From assembly GCA_019925105.1 (NCBI GenBank), contig JAHGAU010000006.1:1736001-1800000 (forward strand): a stretch of 64,000 nt of DNA. Reading direction: 5' to 3'. The notes beneath the pieces are model-generated. The model searched no databases, was not told the origin of the DNA, and saw only the letters and a program-made list of their open reading frames with translations. The position numbers and the translations under genes were made by a program. This DNA is from Niebla homalea (taxonomy: Eukaryota > Ascomycota > Lecanoromycetes > Lecanorales > Ramalinaceae). This document shows, piece by piece, positions 24,801 to 38,517 of the stretch. Each line of letters begins with the position of its first letter. Position 1 is the stretch's first letter.

Positions 24801-26480
24801 TGTCACGAGAGTGCGGTATGCATGGTGATAAAGTAATAAATGTATGAATAATGTATAGCTATCTAGCTATGTAGGTGCAATATGAGTGTGCGCGCCAAGC
24901 ACCGGAACAAGGTAAGCCCGCTCCGTGCCAAGGGATCCTCCCAAGGTCCATACCGTGATAATATGCCTATGAAAAAGAGAAAAAAGCGACGTTTACGTCG
25001 CAGTATATCCACTATAAAATACTATAAATTTTAATAGCCTCGGTAATAAAGGTGACCAAAAGTAAGCCCCGAGTACATAGATAACGTTATTCATATATAT
25101 GGTTATTAAGAAGTAGAGGGTAATAAAATCGCATATTATAAAAATAACCGAAAAAAGGTATAAGCCAAGCAATTATCGTAATTTACCCGGGAAATAGTCG
25201 TAAATTTAAGGTTTACGATTAAGCTAAATCGCTTAAAAACGTAATCTCCGAGGTATTCCCGTGATTATATACTTAAGTTTTATCCTTATTCTTATTTATT
25301 AATAAGATTATAGCTATTACGTTATAGGGACGTTATCGTTAGAGTTATCGTTATCGTTAAAATCGGAGTCGGAGTCGTCGTTAAAGTTGTTATTATCGTT
25401 AAAGTCGGAGTCGTCGTTGTCGTTTTCCTTTTATTCCTTACTTTTATTATATACATAATAAGCCTTATATTAAAACCGTATATAGTTTATATTTTTATTA
25501 TCCTTCTAACTATATATATTTATATTATAATGGATATAATAAACGTTATTAGGACTATCCGTATTTACTTTATACTTAAAGCTTATAGCCGTTAATATAA
25601 TTATAAAATACCTAGAATACGGTTAAACGTCCTATTTAAAGCTAAAGTATCTATTTAATAAGGTATTATTTATAGCTATTTTAACTAAGGGCTCTTACTT
25701 TAAGGGTTACGTTTAAAGTAAAGGCTACGGTAAAAATAACGGAGCCGGTAAGCTTTTTGCTTACGGAGCAGGTAAAGTCTTTATTTACGGTACTGACGGA
25801 GCAGGTGGTTTAATTAACGAAAATGGATTTAAGGGTAATACACTTAATTTAGGTATAAATTTATTAAGGAAGTCTTTAAGTATTATAGGTGGTAATACCT
25901 TTAATAATAACACTTTAATTAAGGGTATTAATTTGGTAAGAGATTTAAGAGGTATAAATCTTATATAGAGGTCATAAATAATAAGATATAATTTAAATAA
26001 AAAGCAGCTGACTCGCGATGAGCTTACTATTGGAGTAAATAAAGTAAATAAAGTTCTGGATCTTATAAGTAAGGTTTAAACTATTAAAGGGGATCCAGTC
26101 GATTTAAGAGCTAATACGTATGTTAATAACGAGGATGAAGCTAAGCTAACTGATAAAGCTCGTAATAAAGGTATTATCGGTTTAACAGGTATCCTACTGA
26201 AAGGATCCGCTTGGTAAAGTATTAGGTAAATAAGCTATAACGTAACTACCTTAACTTAAGGCAGATAGAAGTTATACTCAATCTATAGGAACGTTTAAAC
26301 CCTATACTATTGCTACCATTTATCACGAGAGTGCGGTATGTATGGTGATAAAGTAATAAATATATGAATAATGCATAGCTATTTAGCTATTTAAGTACAA
26401 TATAAGTATACGCGCCAAGCACCGGAACAAGGTAAGCCCGCTCCGTGCCAAGGGATCCTCCCAAGGTCCATACCGTGACA
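24801..26480 (+). mobile_element. Complete non-autonomous LTR element (family A), 1680 bp
   Basis: Two 160-bp LTRs at 24801-24960 and 26321-26480 begin TGTCACG and end CGTGACA, an inverted terminal pair. The 5-bp duplication TAATC lies at 24796-24800 and 26481-26485. The 3' ~70 bp of both LTRs are identical and unmutated. The interior has a short acidic-coding-like microsatellite (about 25320-25430) and the shared block at 25780-26110; no pol gene. Confidence 0.9.
25320..25430. repeat. GTCGTT/GTCGGA microsatellite-like tract
   Basis: Repeats of GTCGTT, ATCGTT and GTCGGA. Read on the minus strand this would give an Asp/Asn/Ser-rich peptide, possibly a remnant of a coding sequence in the element. 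It is richer in CG than its surroundings. Confidence 0.6.
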
Positions 26481-28486
26481 TAATCTTTAATTATTTATCC
26501 GGGAAGAAAATAACGCTTTATTAAAATTTAAAGTTTACCCTTATTCTTTAAGCATTTTATTTATATACGTCGTTATTACCTTTAAATACCTTAAGGTTTA
26601 AATAACGGATATTCCCTCCAACTTTATTCTTTTGGTATTATTGTAATAATAATTACGGCTCTTTAAAAGTGTAATGTCGGTCTTATTTATTATTTAAACC
26701 TTTTAATATAAAATAGCCTTCCGCCTTGATTTTTAAGCTTATATCGTTATCGGAATCGTTTAATAGTTTATTAAATTAAATACCTTTATTTAAGCGTATA
26801 ATTTTATTTTTTAAACGGTTAATTTTATAAAAATAATTATCCGTTTTTTAATAATATTAATTATAATAATTACGGAACCTTTTTATATTATCCTCGGATA
26901 ATAATAAATTAATCTTTATATTTTATGTAATAAATATTTATTCCTTAAGGGCTTTTTATGTTTTTTAAATAATTTTATTTATATATTGTTTTACTTTTTT
27001 ATTTTCCGTAATTTAACTTTTAACTTTTATTATATTTACGGTAAGTATATTAGCCTCGTTTTATAATAATATATTAACGTTAATTATATATTTAATAACG
27101 TTTATTTATATTTATAGGTTATAATTAACGGATTTCTTAAAATCCTTTAAGTTTTTAACGCAGAATATTTAATTTTTATCGTTAATCAGCCTTATTATTA
27201 TAACCATATTATTTACGTTTAATATATATTATTTTTTTTTCTTCTTTATACCGGCTTTTTTTAAATATAAGTATATATTATTATAAACCTTTAAAATCGT
27301 TATTATCGCCTTTATTACCGGACTTATTTTAAAAGTAACCCTTAAATGTATATTATTTAGGGGTCGGGAATAATTTTTTTACTATTATTAGTATTGGTAT
27401 TTATATAGTTTCTTTTAATATTTCTTAATTTAAATTATTATTAATAATATAACCCGTTTACTTAAACCGAGCTTTTAGGTTGGATCTTATTATAATCTTA
27501 AAGTACGTTTTTACTTAATAATACCCGCTTTAATTAATTAATAAGCCCTTTATTTAAAACTTAATAATAATTTTATATAATTCGATTAACGCCCGTTTCT
27601 TAAAAAAAATAATTGAAATTATATTAGGAACTTAATAAGGGTAAGGGTAAATATGACTGAATTTCAACTATAAAGAGAAATCTATGGTACAATATATATA
27701 TATATAAGTATACGGAGGGCATGCGCTAGGCTCGATTGGGCCTAGCGTATTCACTGGGCTCTTGGCTATCAGTATCGCAGTCCTCACACCGTGACATAAA
27801 TAAGCTTTAAAGCGCTATTTAAGTTAATAGCGAAAAGATTTATAAGGCTATAATAAAAGCCATAAAAAAGGCTTAAAAGCAGGGAATATAAATAAGTATT
27901 CCTTTAAGAAAGGTATATATAAATTAGCTAAATAATAGTTAAAGCCTTATTATGCTTATAAGGGTTACCCGTAACCCGTAGCCCCTTAATATTGTTATTT
28001 AATAAGGCTTATACGTAAGTAAGACTTAACTGGTTAAATTACGGAAATCACAGATTTAAGCGATTTAACCCTTATAAAATACTTAAATCCACGACTATTT
28101 CCCGGGTGAGATTATAATAATTATTCGGCTTACAGTTTTTCGATTTTTTAACTTTCCAACCAGCATTAATACTTAATTATTACTACTTCCTTTTACTTCC
28201 TTAGTATATTCGGCGTTAAATATATTTAATCCTTAACCCCGGAACCGCCTTTTTTCACGAAGATATTAACCTTACCGTAATAACGAGGGCGTTACGGTCT
28301 TTTTTTTATATAATATATTTATTATATATAATATACGTATGTTAAGAGCTTATCGGGCATTAGCGTTAAAAGGGTATAGTAGCTTGGCGCGCATACTTAT
28401 ATTGCGTACCTTCATAGCTAGGTAAATACTCATCATATATATTACACCTACATTTTACCTTAATACTTTCAGTACCTGACATATAT

Positions 28487-28806
28487 ATACTCCGAGTATA
28501 AGCGATCAGGTTAAATAGGTTAAGAGTATATCCCCTTTTACTTAACCTTTAAGCGTTCGTAAGTATCCGGCTTACTTATAAATATTTTATTTATTTATAA
28601 GTTTTCTTTTTTTTAACTTAACGTTTTCTTAATTAAATTACCCCCTTTAACTACCCCCCATTAAGAATAAATTACTAGCTATAAGGGTAACTTTTAGTTA
28701 AATTAACCGAACCTATAAATTATCTTTAAAAACGTTAAATATTACGCCTTATAATATCAGTAAATCTGCGACCTACTTAGATCGAGTAGCCAAAAAAAAA
28801 AGAATT
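28487..28806 (+). mobile_element. Left part of an inverted-repeat element split by the large gypsy
   Basis: The ends of 28487-28806 and 48730-49205 are inverted relative to each other: the CCCCCTTTAACTACCCCCC-type segment near 28640 matches the reverse complement near 49010-49035, and the outer ~40 bp match near 49165-49205. Joined, the two parts give an ~800-bp element without coding potential. A related copy occurs at 2.6-3.3 kb. Confidence 0.6.
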
Positions 28807-29064
28807 TGGAAAGGGGGAGAGCATGGAAGACACCAAACTTGCGGATAAGTGTATGAAGGAAGGGAAACATTAAAAGGGCTGATTAAGGGTGGAATCGATT
28901 CGTATATACTTTAAAAAAAAAGGGTATAACGGATTACTATAATAAGTAACCTATATTTTACTAATTTATATAAGGGTTACTACTTATCTTTAATTACACT
29001 TTATTATTACCTATTATTTTATTATTTTATTATTTTTATTCTTTTATTTTTTCTTATTTTTTTT

Positions 29065-32000
29065 AACGGTTTTAAAAAAACTTTTATTTACTTATATATA
29101 TTAAAGAATTTAATTTAATTATACGACTTAATCGTAAATAACTTACCGTATTTTTTCCTTAATTAACGGTAATAAAAACTTTAAAGATATTATAAGGAAT
29201 TAATCTTTATTATTATTATATTATATATATATAATAAAAATAATAGGCTATAGATTTATATATATTCATAGAATATTCTTAATTGTTACTTATTTATTAA
29301 ATAAATATTAAAATTAAGAAAAATAAGGGTATTTGAATAACTTTTTTCTAAGTACCTTTATTTAGATATTCTTATTACCACCCGTAATTAATACGGGGAC
29401 CCCGTTCATATATATTAATAAAGCATTATTAATATTTATTAGTTAATTATTAATTATTAAAAATTAAAAAGTAAAAAAAGATAATAGATTTTTTAAAGCG
29501 TTTTAATTATAAAAGGATAATAATATTTTTATATTAATAACGGGCTTAAACCTTAAATAGGAAATAATTATATATATTACCAGATATTCTAAATTATGAT
29601 TAAGGAAATTACGACTTATATATTAATATAAGCTACTTTCTTAAAATAAAAGAAATTAAAGTAATTAAAGAAAAAAATTATTAAAAATTAATTACTTTAA
29701 ATAATATAAAATTATTATTTAATAATTAACGATTATAATAATTAAAATATAAAACTCGTTAAGTTAATATAAATAATTAAACTTAATTAAATTATAAGTC
29801 TCGTTAAATTATCCCGAATAATTAAACCGTAAATTTTATAAAACGATTCCGAATAACCGATTTATTTATTATAAGTAAAACTCCTTAATTTAATTCGGAA
29901 TATTATATATATTTCTTAAAGACGTAAAGTTAATCTTAAAGATTATTTTATATTAAGTAAGCGATCTTTTAAGACCCATAAATAATATCGGGTACTTTAA
30001 TATTAATAAATATATAAGACTCCTTAATAGTTATTAAAGCAATTAAATAAAGCTATATATTTTAATAATAAGGATAATAAAAATAAGATTCCTTAATAAA
30101 ACTTAAATAATTATATATATTTCTTAAAAAAATATTTTTTATTAAAACGTAAATTACTAAGTTAAAAGCTATTTAAATAATAGTTAAATTCTAAATTATT
30201 TATAAAGGTTTAAACCGGTTTTTAGAATTCCTGGGAAATAACCGTAAATTATATAATACGTTAATTAAACGTAATAAACCCTTTATTTTAAGTTATAAAT
30301 TAAACGATTAAAAATTAAAAAACTAAAAAGTAAATTAAAAAAATAAATAGTAAGAAGAAGTAAATAATAAAATTAATTAACAGAATTAATAAGAAAAAAT
30401 AAAGATAAATATACTTATAATAATAATTATATCGTATATATATTAAGAACATTAATAATAACCTATAATAATTATTAACGTAAAACTTACTTAATTTAAT
30501 AATACCCTTTTTAAGGCTTTTTATATAGAAAATAAAGAAGATTAAAATAAATAATTAAAACTTATTTTAATCCGAAAAGGAAACATAGATTTATAATAAA
30601 ATATAATTTATATATACTTATATAATAACTTAAAAGATTAAAAGGACCCTTATTAACGTTATATAATTATATATTAACTTAATGCTTTCCTTAAAGAAAA
30701 AAGCAAAAAGATTAAAATAGAATATAGTTACTTAGAATAACCGTAAACCCCTTTCTTTAAAATATCTTTATTAATATTAAGGGTATATTAACGATAATAT
30801 ATTTTATTTCATATATATCTTAATATCCTTAAAATAAAAAAAATAAAGTTAAATATTATTATATAAATTAAGGAATTAATTATGATATTATTGCTTTTTC
30901 TGTTATTATTTTATTTTCTTTATTAAAAAGAGCATATGCCCTTTTACTTTATATTAAATAAAAAATAAAAAAGATTAAGATAAATCCGTATAAGTTATAG
31001 GGTTATCCCGTATTTATTAATAGTTATAAATATTATCGAAGATTACTTAATAATAAACCTTATTAATTTTTCTTTAAAGAGTAATAAAATATTATTAAAA
31101 ATCCCTTAATCCTTTAAATTTAAAAAGGAATTAATTAATATATATAAAGTAAAGGAAATACTTAAATAATTTTAAGTGTTTTCCTTAATAATAATAATAA
31201 ATTTAAATATAAAAGAAGGCCCAATAATATTATTAATAATCCCAGTTTTTACCTTAAAATTATCGGAAACTTTATAATAAAAATTTATAATATAATCCGG
31301 GATTAAGATTTTATTCTATAAATTAAAAGAATTAAATAAGTAAAAAAATAAACCGAATAATATATAAAAATAGATCTATAACGTATAAAAAAAGATTAAG
31401 AAAAATATTTCTTTTAATTAATAGATAAACGTAATAAATATAAAACTTAAAAGAGACGTAACGTATTAAGTAAAGTAATTAAAAATCAAAATTTTACTTA
31501 TAAATAAAGCAATAAACAACGTTATAAAGGAAAATATAAAGAATTTTTAAAAATTATTAAGCTAAGAATTCCTAAAATTAAATCTTAATAATTTTACGGA
31601 ATAAACAGTAAATAATATTAAAATATTATCTTAAATAATTAATTCTATTTTTAATTATTATAAATATATATTCCGTATTATATATAATTTAAGCGGAAAG
31701 GATATTAAATTTAAAAGGCCGGAAAATACGATAAATAAAATAATTAAATATATATTAAAAAACGTAATTAATTATTTTAAGAATAATTTAACAAATATAA
31801 AGCTCCGTAAACGTTTAATAAAAAATATATATAAAGAGTTTAATCTTTATAAAGTATACCTTAAAATAAAACGGGTTACGGAAAAAATAAATTAAATATA
31901 GCCGTGAAGTAACGACGAATTAAAGATAATAATTCGGAAAAAGGAATTAAGCTTATATAAACTGGGGAGTAAATAAAAAGGAAATAAAAGGGAAAACCGA

Positions 32001-33900
32001 AAACCGGGGAAAAAAAAGAACTTTAATAGATTATCGGATTATTAAGGGAGTAAACCTTAAACGTTAAGCGGATCTTATTAATTAATAATATCGTATTCTT
32101 TACAATATATTTAATATAACTTTTATTATATTTTAGAAAAGAAATAAGCCGACTTATAAAAAACGTATTAAACCTTAATTATATACGTCGTAAAAAGATT
32201 ATAATTATTAAGGAAATTCTTAAGAATAATAGAAAGAAAATATAAGAAACGATTTAAAATAAACGACTTAAGATTAATAATATCGTAATCGTAAGCTTAA
32301 AATAAGATTTTAAAGTTATACTTAATAAGAATAAGTAAATATATTTTATAAAAATAATAATTATTTATTAACCGGAATAAATAAATAAGTTACTTAATAT
32401 AAAAGCCGATTAAAAATTAAATATTATTATAATTAACTTAAGTATAATAAAAGAATTATAAATAAAAGAAAAGCCCTTAAAATTGCTTAAAATTAATTAC
32501 TTAAATATATTAATAATAAACGGAGACTATATATTACTTTATATATAAATTATATTTAATATCCGAGTTATAAGAATAATTAAATCGGTATAAATATTTA
32601 TAATATTAAAAAATAACTTAAATTATAATATTTTATTAAAACTTTTATAATTAAAGTTAATTATAACTAACTTTAAGATTTAAATAGAAATATTAAAGAT
32701 TAAAAACATTATTTATAAAGAAGATATTTAATTACTTAAACCTTAAATATACCCGTTAAATAAGATATATTAAAAGTTAATATATAAGAAATTATAATAT
32801 AAAAACGTAATAATATTAAAAAAAGAAATTAAGTTAAATTTATTTAAATATAAAAGTAATAAAAAAAGCTTAAAAATTAAATTAAAAAATAAAAAAAATA
32901 ATTAAAATTAATAAACTATAAGAAAAAAAGAAATTTAAAAAATAAAATCGGCTTTAAAAACGTATATTTTAATAATTAATTAATAAGAAAAAAAAAGTAT
33001 ATTTATATATTTAAGGAAAAAAGGGAATATATAAAAGATAATTAAAGTAAATAAAAGAAGATTAAAAATAAGTTAAAGCGGTAAGATAAAATAAAAGAAA
33101 TAAATTAAATAAGAAGTAAATCGGAACGGTTAAGTAAAAGTTTAAAAGAATCGGAAGGAATAAAATAATAACGGGAATATTTAAAAAATAATAAAGAAGC
33201 TCGGAAATATTAAGAAAACGATATAAAAGTTAAAAAGGATACGGTAAATAGTCCGATTAATAATTTAAAACCAAAAATAAGTTTTATTTTATATTAATAA
33301 TAACTTACCGGATAAAAACGGAAAATAATTAAATTTATAAATTCAATATTTAATAGAATAAATAAAAAAATAATATAATACTTAAAGTTATTATTAATTA
33401 CGTAAAATAACGTTAAATGGTATAAAGAATATATAATATATAAAGAAAAAACGATATTAATTAAGTTAATAATATTTATAATAATAAAAACGGACGATTA
33501 TATATATTAAAAGAATAATAAATAACTTAAAAAAATTAATAATAAGAAAAAGAAAATTATATATTATAATAATACGGAAAAGAAAATAAAGTAAATAAAA
33601 AGTAAAAATAATAAGAATTATTTACTTATTATAGAAAATATAATCTTAAGAATTAAATAACTTAATAACTTAATAACTTATTAAGGGCTATTAAAGTATA
33701 AATACGGTACTTATTAAGTTTATTTAAGATACGTATATAAAGTAATAAATAATTTAATTTTAAAATTATAAAATAAAGAAATAAATATTAAGATAAAGTT
33801 ATTATAAATTATATTTTTAATAAATAAAAAATTAATAAAAAGAAAGATTAATACTTTAAAGTTATATAAAGAATTATAAATATAAATAAAAAAAAAGGTA
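29065..33900 (+). other. Decayed 5' part of the large gypsy element
   Basis: About 4.8 kb of extremely AT-rich sequence in which CA/TG is scarce. By position it should contain gag and the start of pol, but no domain can be read through the mutations and no ORF of useful length survives on either strand. Confidence 0.4.
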
Positions 33901-36900
33901 TTATATTATAAGATATTATTTTAAATAATTAAATACGGCTTAAGATATTTTAAGTATTATAAATATATAGGGATATAAGTATAAAAGAATTATATAAGAT
34001 CTTAATAACGGACTTATTCTTATATAAAGTAATATTAAGATTAAAGATTAAGTTATATAAAATTATTATTAAGAAATTATTAAATAATAAAGAATAATAA
34101 CTTAAAACGATTATATAATAAGGAATTAAGTTAAGTATATATAAAAAATATATATAAGTAAATAAATAAATAAGTATATAAAACGTACTTTTTATATTTA
34201 TAAAAAAGGAAAATAAAGTTAAATTATAACTTATATTTAATTATTACTTTATATATAAAATATTACCCGCGTTTTATATAAAGTTAATAAAAAAAATATA
34301 TAGTTTATTAAGAATTCTATTATATAAGACTTTTTTTTAAATAAATATAAAGTATAAATATTAAGTAATAAAAATATACCTTAATAACCGATATTATTTT
34401 ACTTTTAACGTATTAAATATTAAATAATTATAACTTATAAAAATACCTTAAGGAATACGTATATCCTTATTTATTTTTATTAAACTTATAAATATTATAT
34501 TAAAAGTTATCCTTAAATTAAATTTAAAGTTATCCTTCCTTATTCTTAAAAAGGAATATAACCTTATTAACTTAATTTTTTATTTTAATAATATCTTTAA
34601 AATATATAGGATATAAGAAAAATAATTTATTTTTTAAGAAATTATTTATTTTTTTAAATTTTATAATTAAAGTTAAAGCTATTATTTAATAAATTAAAAA
34701 TTAATATAATAAAAATTAAAATATTTAAAAAAGATTATAAAATTAAAAAACGTATATAAATTAAACTTAAAAAGTATAAAAAGATACTTAATTAATTTAT
34801 ACCTTAAAATATAAAAAATATTAAAGGATTCTTAAGTATTATCGATATAATAAGAAAATAAATTAAAAGCTTTATAAAAATAATTTATTTATTTATACGC
34901 TTAACCGGAAATATAGAATAAAGATAAAAAAAATTAAAAGATATATCGTTTTAATTTATATAAAATATAATAACGGAAATTAAAGCTTTATTTAAATAAA
35001 ACCCGAAAATATTAATCTATATATATATTAACGCGTTAAAATATAAAGCCGGATATTTTATTATTTAAGTTTAAAACGGTTATACCGTTTTATTTATTTA
35101 TAATTTATATACGATAAATAAAATAAAGCGTAATTATAATATTTAAAGCGAAAATTAATAATTATTATTATATTTAAAGAAAAGTTCTTTTATATATTAA
35201 ATATAAAAAAAATTTTAATTATATATATAAATTATAAGTTACTTATAAGGTTTATAAATATAAACTATTATAAAGATATCTTTATAAAATAAATAAATAA
35301 GTTAAGAAAACTATATATTAAAATTAAATATATTAAAAAAAAAATTAATAAAGTTATAAATAATTTATTAAGGGTATTATTTAATAATTTAAATTACGTA
35401 CTTAATAAAATAATAAAGAAAATAGCTTTTAAGGTATAAAGGAATAAGAATAATATAATATAATTTTAAAAGAATAATAAAAAAGGATATTACGTTATAT
35501 TAAAAAAGTTCTTTAAGGAAGTAAAAAAGGATAGAATTAACATTTATCATAATATAGAAATTATAATATAATAGTTAAAGGGTTAATTAACTTAAAATGT
35601 AAAAGGAAAGTTAATAAGGAAAAACATAAATAAAAAAAAGAAAATAAATATAAGAGAATTATAGCTATAAGGAATAATTAATAGTAAGCCGGTAAAAATA
35701 TATAATATAAGATTAAATAATAATTATAAAATAGAACGTATATAAATTAATTATAAACTTATAGAAATATTAAAACTTAAAGAATTATTTTACTATAAAA
35801 ACGATAATTAATATATTAATATTATTAAATACCTTAAAATAAAAGTAAAGTTAAAAAAAAAGATATAATTTAATAGGTTAAATTTAATAAGTAACATATA
35901 AACTATAGATTTAATTTAATTATTAATAAGTTACTTTATTAATACGGGAAGCGTTAAACGGTATATTTAATAAAAGAAAAGATAATATAAGTACTTAAGG
36001 AAGTTTATAATAATACGGGATATTTCTTATTAAAAATTATATTAAAGAAATTATAATATCGTTATTAATAACCGGATATAATAAAGAATATTATAAAATA
36101 CGTATAAAAATACTTAACTTATATAAAGTAAGTATACGGAAGCCGTATTGTTTTATTAAGTTTAATTAAAATAAAAGCTTTTTTTAATTTATTTAAAACG
36201 GACTTTATTGGCCCTTTTAAATAAGTATAAAAGGGTCTTTAATACGTCTTTAATATAATAGATTATTTCTTACGATTTATATAGTTCTTCTATACCGCGT
36301 TAATTAAAGTAAAAAACGTAATTATTACGTTAAAAAAATATATAAATTATTACTTAAAACCTATTATAATATATATAGATATTAAGAAGGTATTTATAAG
36401 TAAAAAGATAAAAAGCTTCCTTTAATTATATAATATCCAGTTTATTATTATACTGAATATAGCGTATAAAGTAATAAATATAATAAAGTTTAATAATTAA
36501 ATCTGGTAAAACGTAATAAAGAAAACGTAAACTTAATAAAAATATAATTAAGTATAAACGGAAAATTTAATAATATTAAATATTAATTTAAAATATATTA
36601 AATATTTAAAATATATTTTTATTAATATCCTTTTTAGGGTTAAACCGGATATAATATATAAACGGAACGTAATTAAATTAAGAATTAAAATATATATTAT
36701 AGAAAGAATAATACCGTTTTCAGAAAAAGTAATATATAAAGCCGTTTAAGGATTTATAATAAACCGGGTAAGTATTAAAAAGGAGTTATAAAAGAAGTTA
36801 AATATAATAAAAAACAGATAAAAAAGACGTTATAATAAAAGAGTATAAGGTTAAAACCCGTTAAAAAAAGGGTAATTAATTATATAACGGGATTTTATCT

Positions 36901-37190
36901 TTAATCTTAAAAAACTTAAGCCCCGTTAAATCGGATTATTTATTATTAAAAGCTTTATAAAAAAGCATAAAGTTTTATATATATTAAAAAGGATAAATAA
37001 AACTTTTATATTTAACTTATTTTATAAAGATTATCTTAAAGTATTTATATTACGTATTAGGTATCTTAAACCTTCCGATAAACTAGAATTAAAAATAATG
37101 AAAAGAATTAGAATCCGGTAAATATAAATAGGGAACGCCTTAATCCTTTAAAAACCGTTATAATTATAAATAATACAATTTAAGGGGAGG
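33900..37190 (+). pseudogene. Gypsy pol remnant (RT, RNase H, integrase), RIP-broken
   Basis: Around 35030-35280 an RNase H-like order can be followed (ALKYKAGYFII, then NYNI.SE where NYPIYEKELLA is usual). Around 36190-36330 the integrase core start TDFIGPF and YVFNIIDYFLRFI is visible, followed by YIDI near 36370-36390 where the second catalytic Asp is expected, and an SH3-like segment near 36880-37000. Many stops interrupt all of these. The reverse transcriptase must lie at about 33.9-34.8 kb but is too damaged to show its active site. Confidence 0.65.
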
Positions 37191-38517
37191 AAGTATATAT
37201 AAGTAATATAACGTTATTTCCTTTATATTTTTATTTTATTTACTTTTATATTTTAATATATTAAGGACCTTAAGAGAATACGGATTTAAAAATTAAAAAA
37301 AAAGGGGGGGGGGAAATAAATAGTTACTTAAGTAAATATAATTAAAAATGAAACATTAAAAAAAAAAAGGTAGAAGTATAATAAAGACTCGGAGGAAATA
37401 AATACGAATAAGGGGATATTAAGCCCTTAGTTTTTTATTTATAGTTTTTTATTTATTATATTATAAATTATAAAATTATAAAATTATAAAAAGTTATAAT
37501 TATTTATAATTAAAAACATTTCCTTAAAAAGAAAGAAAAAGCGTATTAAAAATAATATATGAATAAAAATATAATTAAATATTTGTTATGTGCAATGTGC
37601 GCATGCCAAGAGCTTATCGGGCACTAGCACCAAAAGGGTATAATGGCTTGGCGCGCACACTTATATTACGCACCTTTATAGCTAGGTAAACACTAATCAT
37701 ACATATTACACCTACATTTTTACCTTAGTACTCTTAGTACCTAATAAATGGTAGTAATAGCACTGGCAATCATACTAGCATTATTGATATAGATTGAGTA
37801 TATCTTATTAAGCCATAGCTTATCCACTTAATCCCTTATTATTAAAGCGGATCCTTTCAGTAGGATACTTATTAAACCGATAATACCTTTATCTACCAGA
37901 TTTATATCAATAGCTTCAGTTAGCTCGATTATATTATCCTTATCCTCGTTATCGATATACGCATTTATACTTAAATTGACTGGATCACTTTTATTACCTT
38001 AAACCTCACCTATAAGATCCAGGGACTTATTACCAATACCTTCATCAGCAAGCTTATTACGAGTTAACTGCTTTTTACCCAAATTTTACCTTATAATCCA
38101 TAACCTCTATATAAGATTTATACCTCTTAAATCTCTTACTTCACTAAAATCAATACCCTCAGTTAAAGTATTACTATTAAAGGTACTATTACCCATAATA
38201 TTCAAAGACTTTTTCAACAGATTTATACCCAAATTAAGTATAATACCTCTGAATCTACCCGCTCCCGTAGCAAAAATTGTACCTGCCCTATAAGTAAAGA
38301 GCTTACCTGCTCCGTTACCTTTACTTTAAGTTTCCCCTATAACGTTAAAGAAAAAGCCTTTAATTAAACGACATATAATTATAGTAAATTAATAAGGAAG
38401 AGACATTATAAAAACTGGTATAATAAGTATTAAGGATAAGTTATTATATATTTATAAACGGTAATATACCTTTAAATTTTGGTTATAACGTAGTTATCTA
38501 CTTATAATATTATTCAG

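Larger units (their letters stand above)
17183..27796 (-). mobile_element. Ty3/gypsy LTR retrotransposon with three nested insertions
   Basis: Two 175-bp LTRs, 17183-17357 and 27622-27796, run in plus orientation from TGTCAGG(G) to CCGTGACA, with the usual RIP transitions. The short match TAAA flanks both ends (17179-17182, 27797-27800), possibly a 4-bp target duplication. A purine-rich tract (read on the minus strand, GGCGGGAAAAAGGTAA) abuts the left LTR at about 17358-17373, the expected polypurine tract of a minus-strand element. The coding frames run on the minus strand. Removing the insertions at 17772-19152, 22915-23876 and 24801-26480 with their duplications leaves about 6.57 kb, a normal size for a fungal gypsy element. 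Confidence 0.85.
16491..28481 (-). mobile_element. Non-autonomous LTR element (family C), split by a gypsy insertion
   Basis: Terminal repeats at 16491-16652 and about 28320-28481 read on the plus strand as TGTTATG...CCTGACA, the reverse of the family C LTRs at 17772 and 18991. The 5-bp duplication TATAT is present at 16486-16490 and 28482-28486. Subtracting the inserted gypsy (17183-27796) leaves about 1.37 kb, the same size as the intact member at 17772-19152. Interior blocks near 16900-17010 and 28010-28160 are the reverse of blocks shared by all these small elements. Confidence 0.82.

Noticed and set aside
24801..26480. Regularly spaced repeats suggestive of a CRISPR-like array
   Set aside because: There are just two 160-bp copies at the ends of one element with a target duplication; this is an LTR pair.
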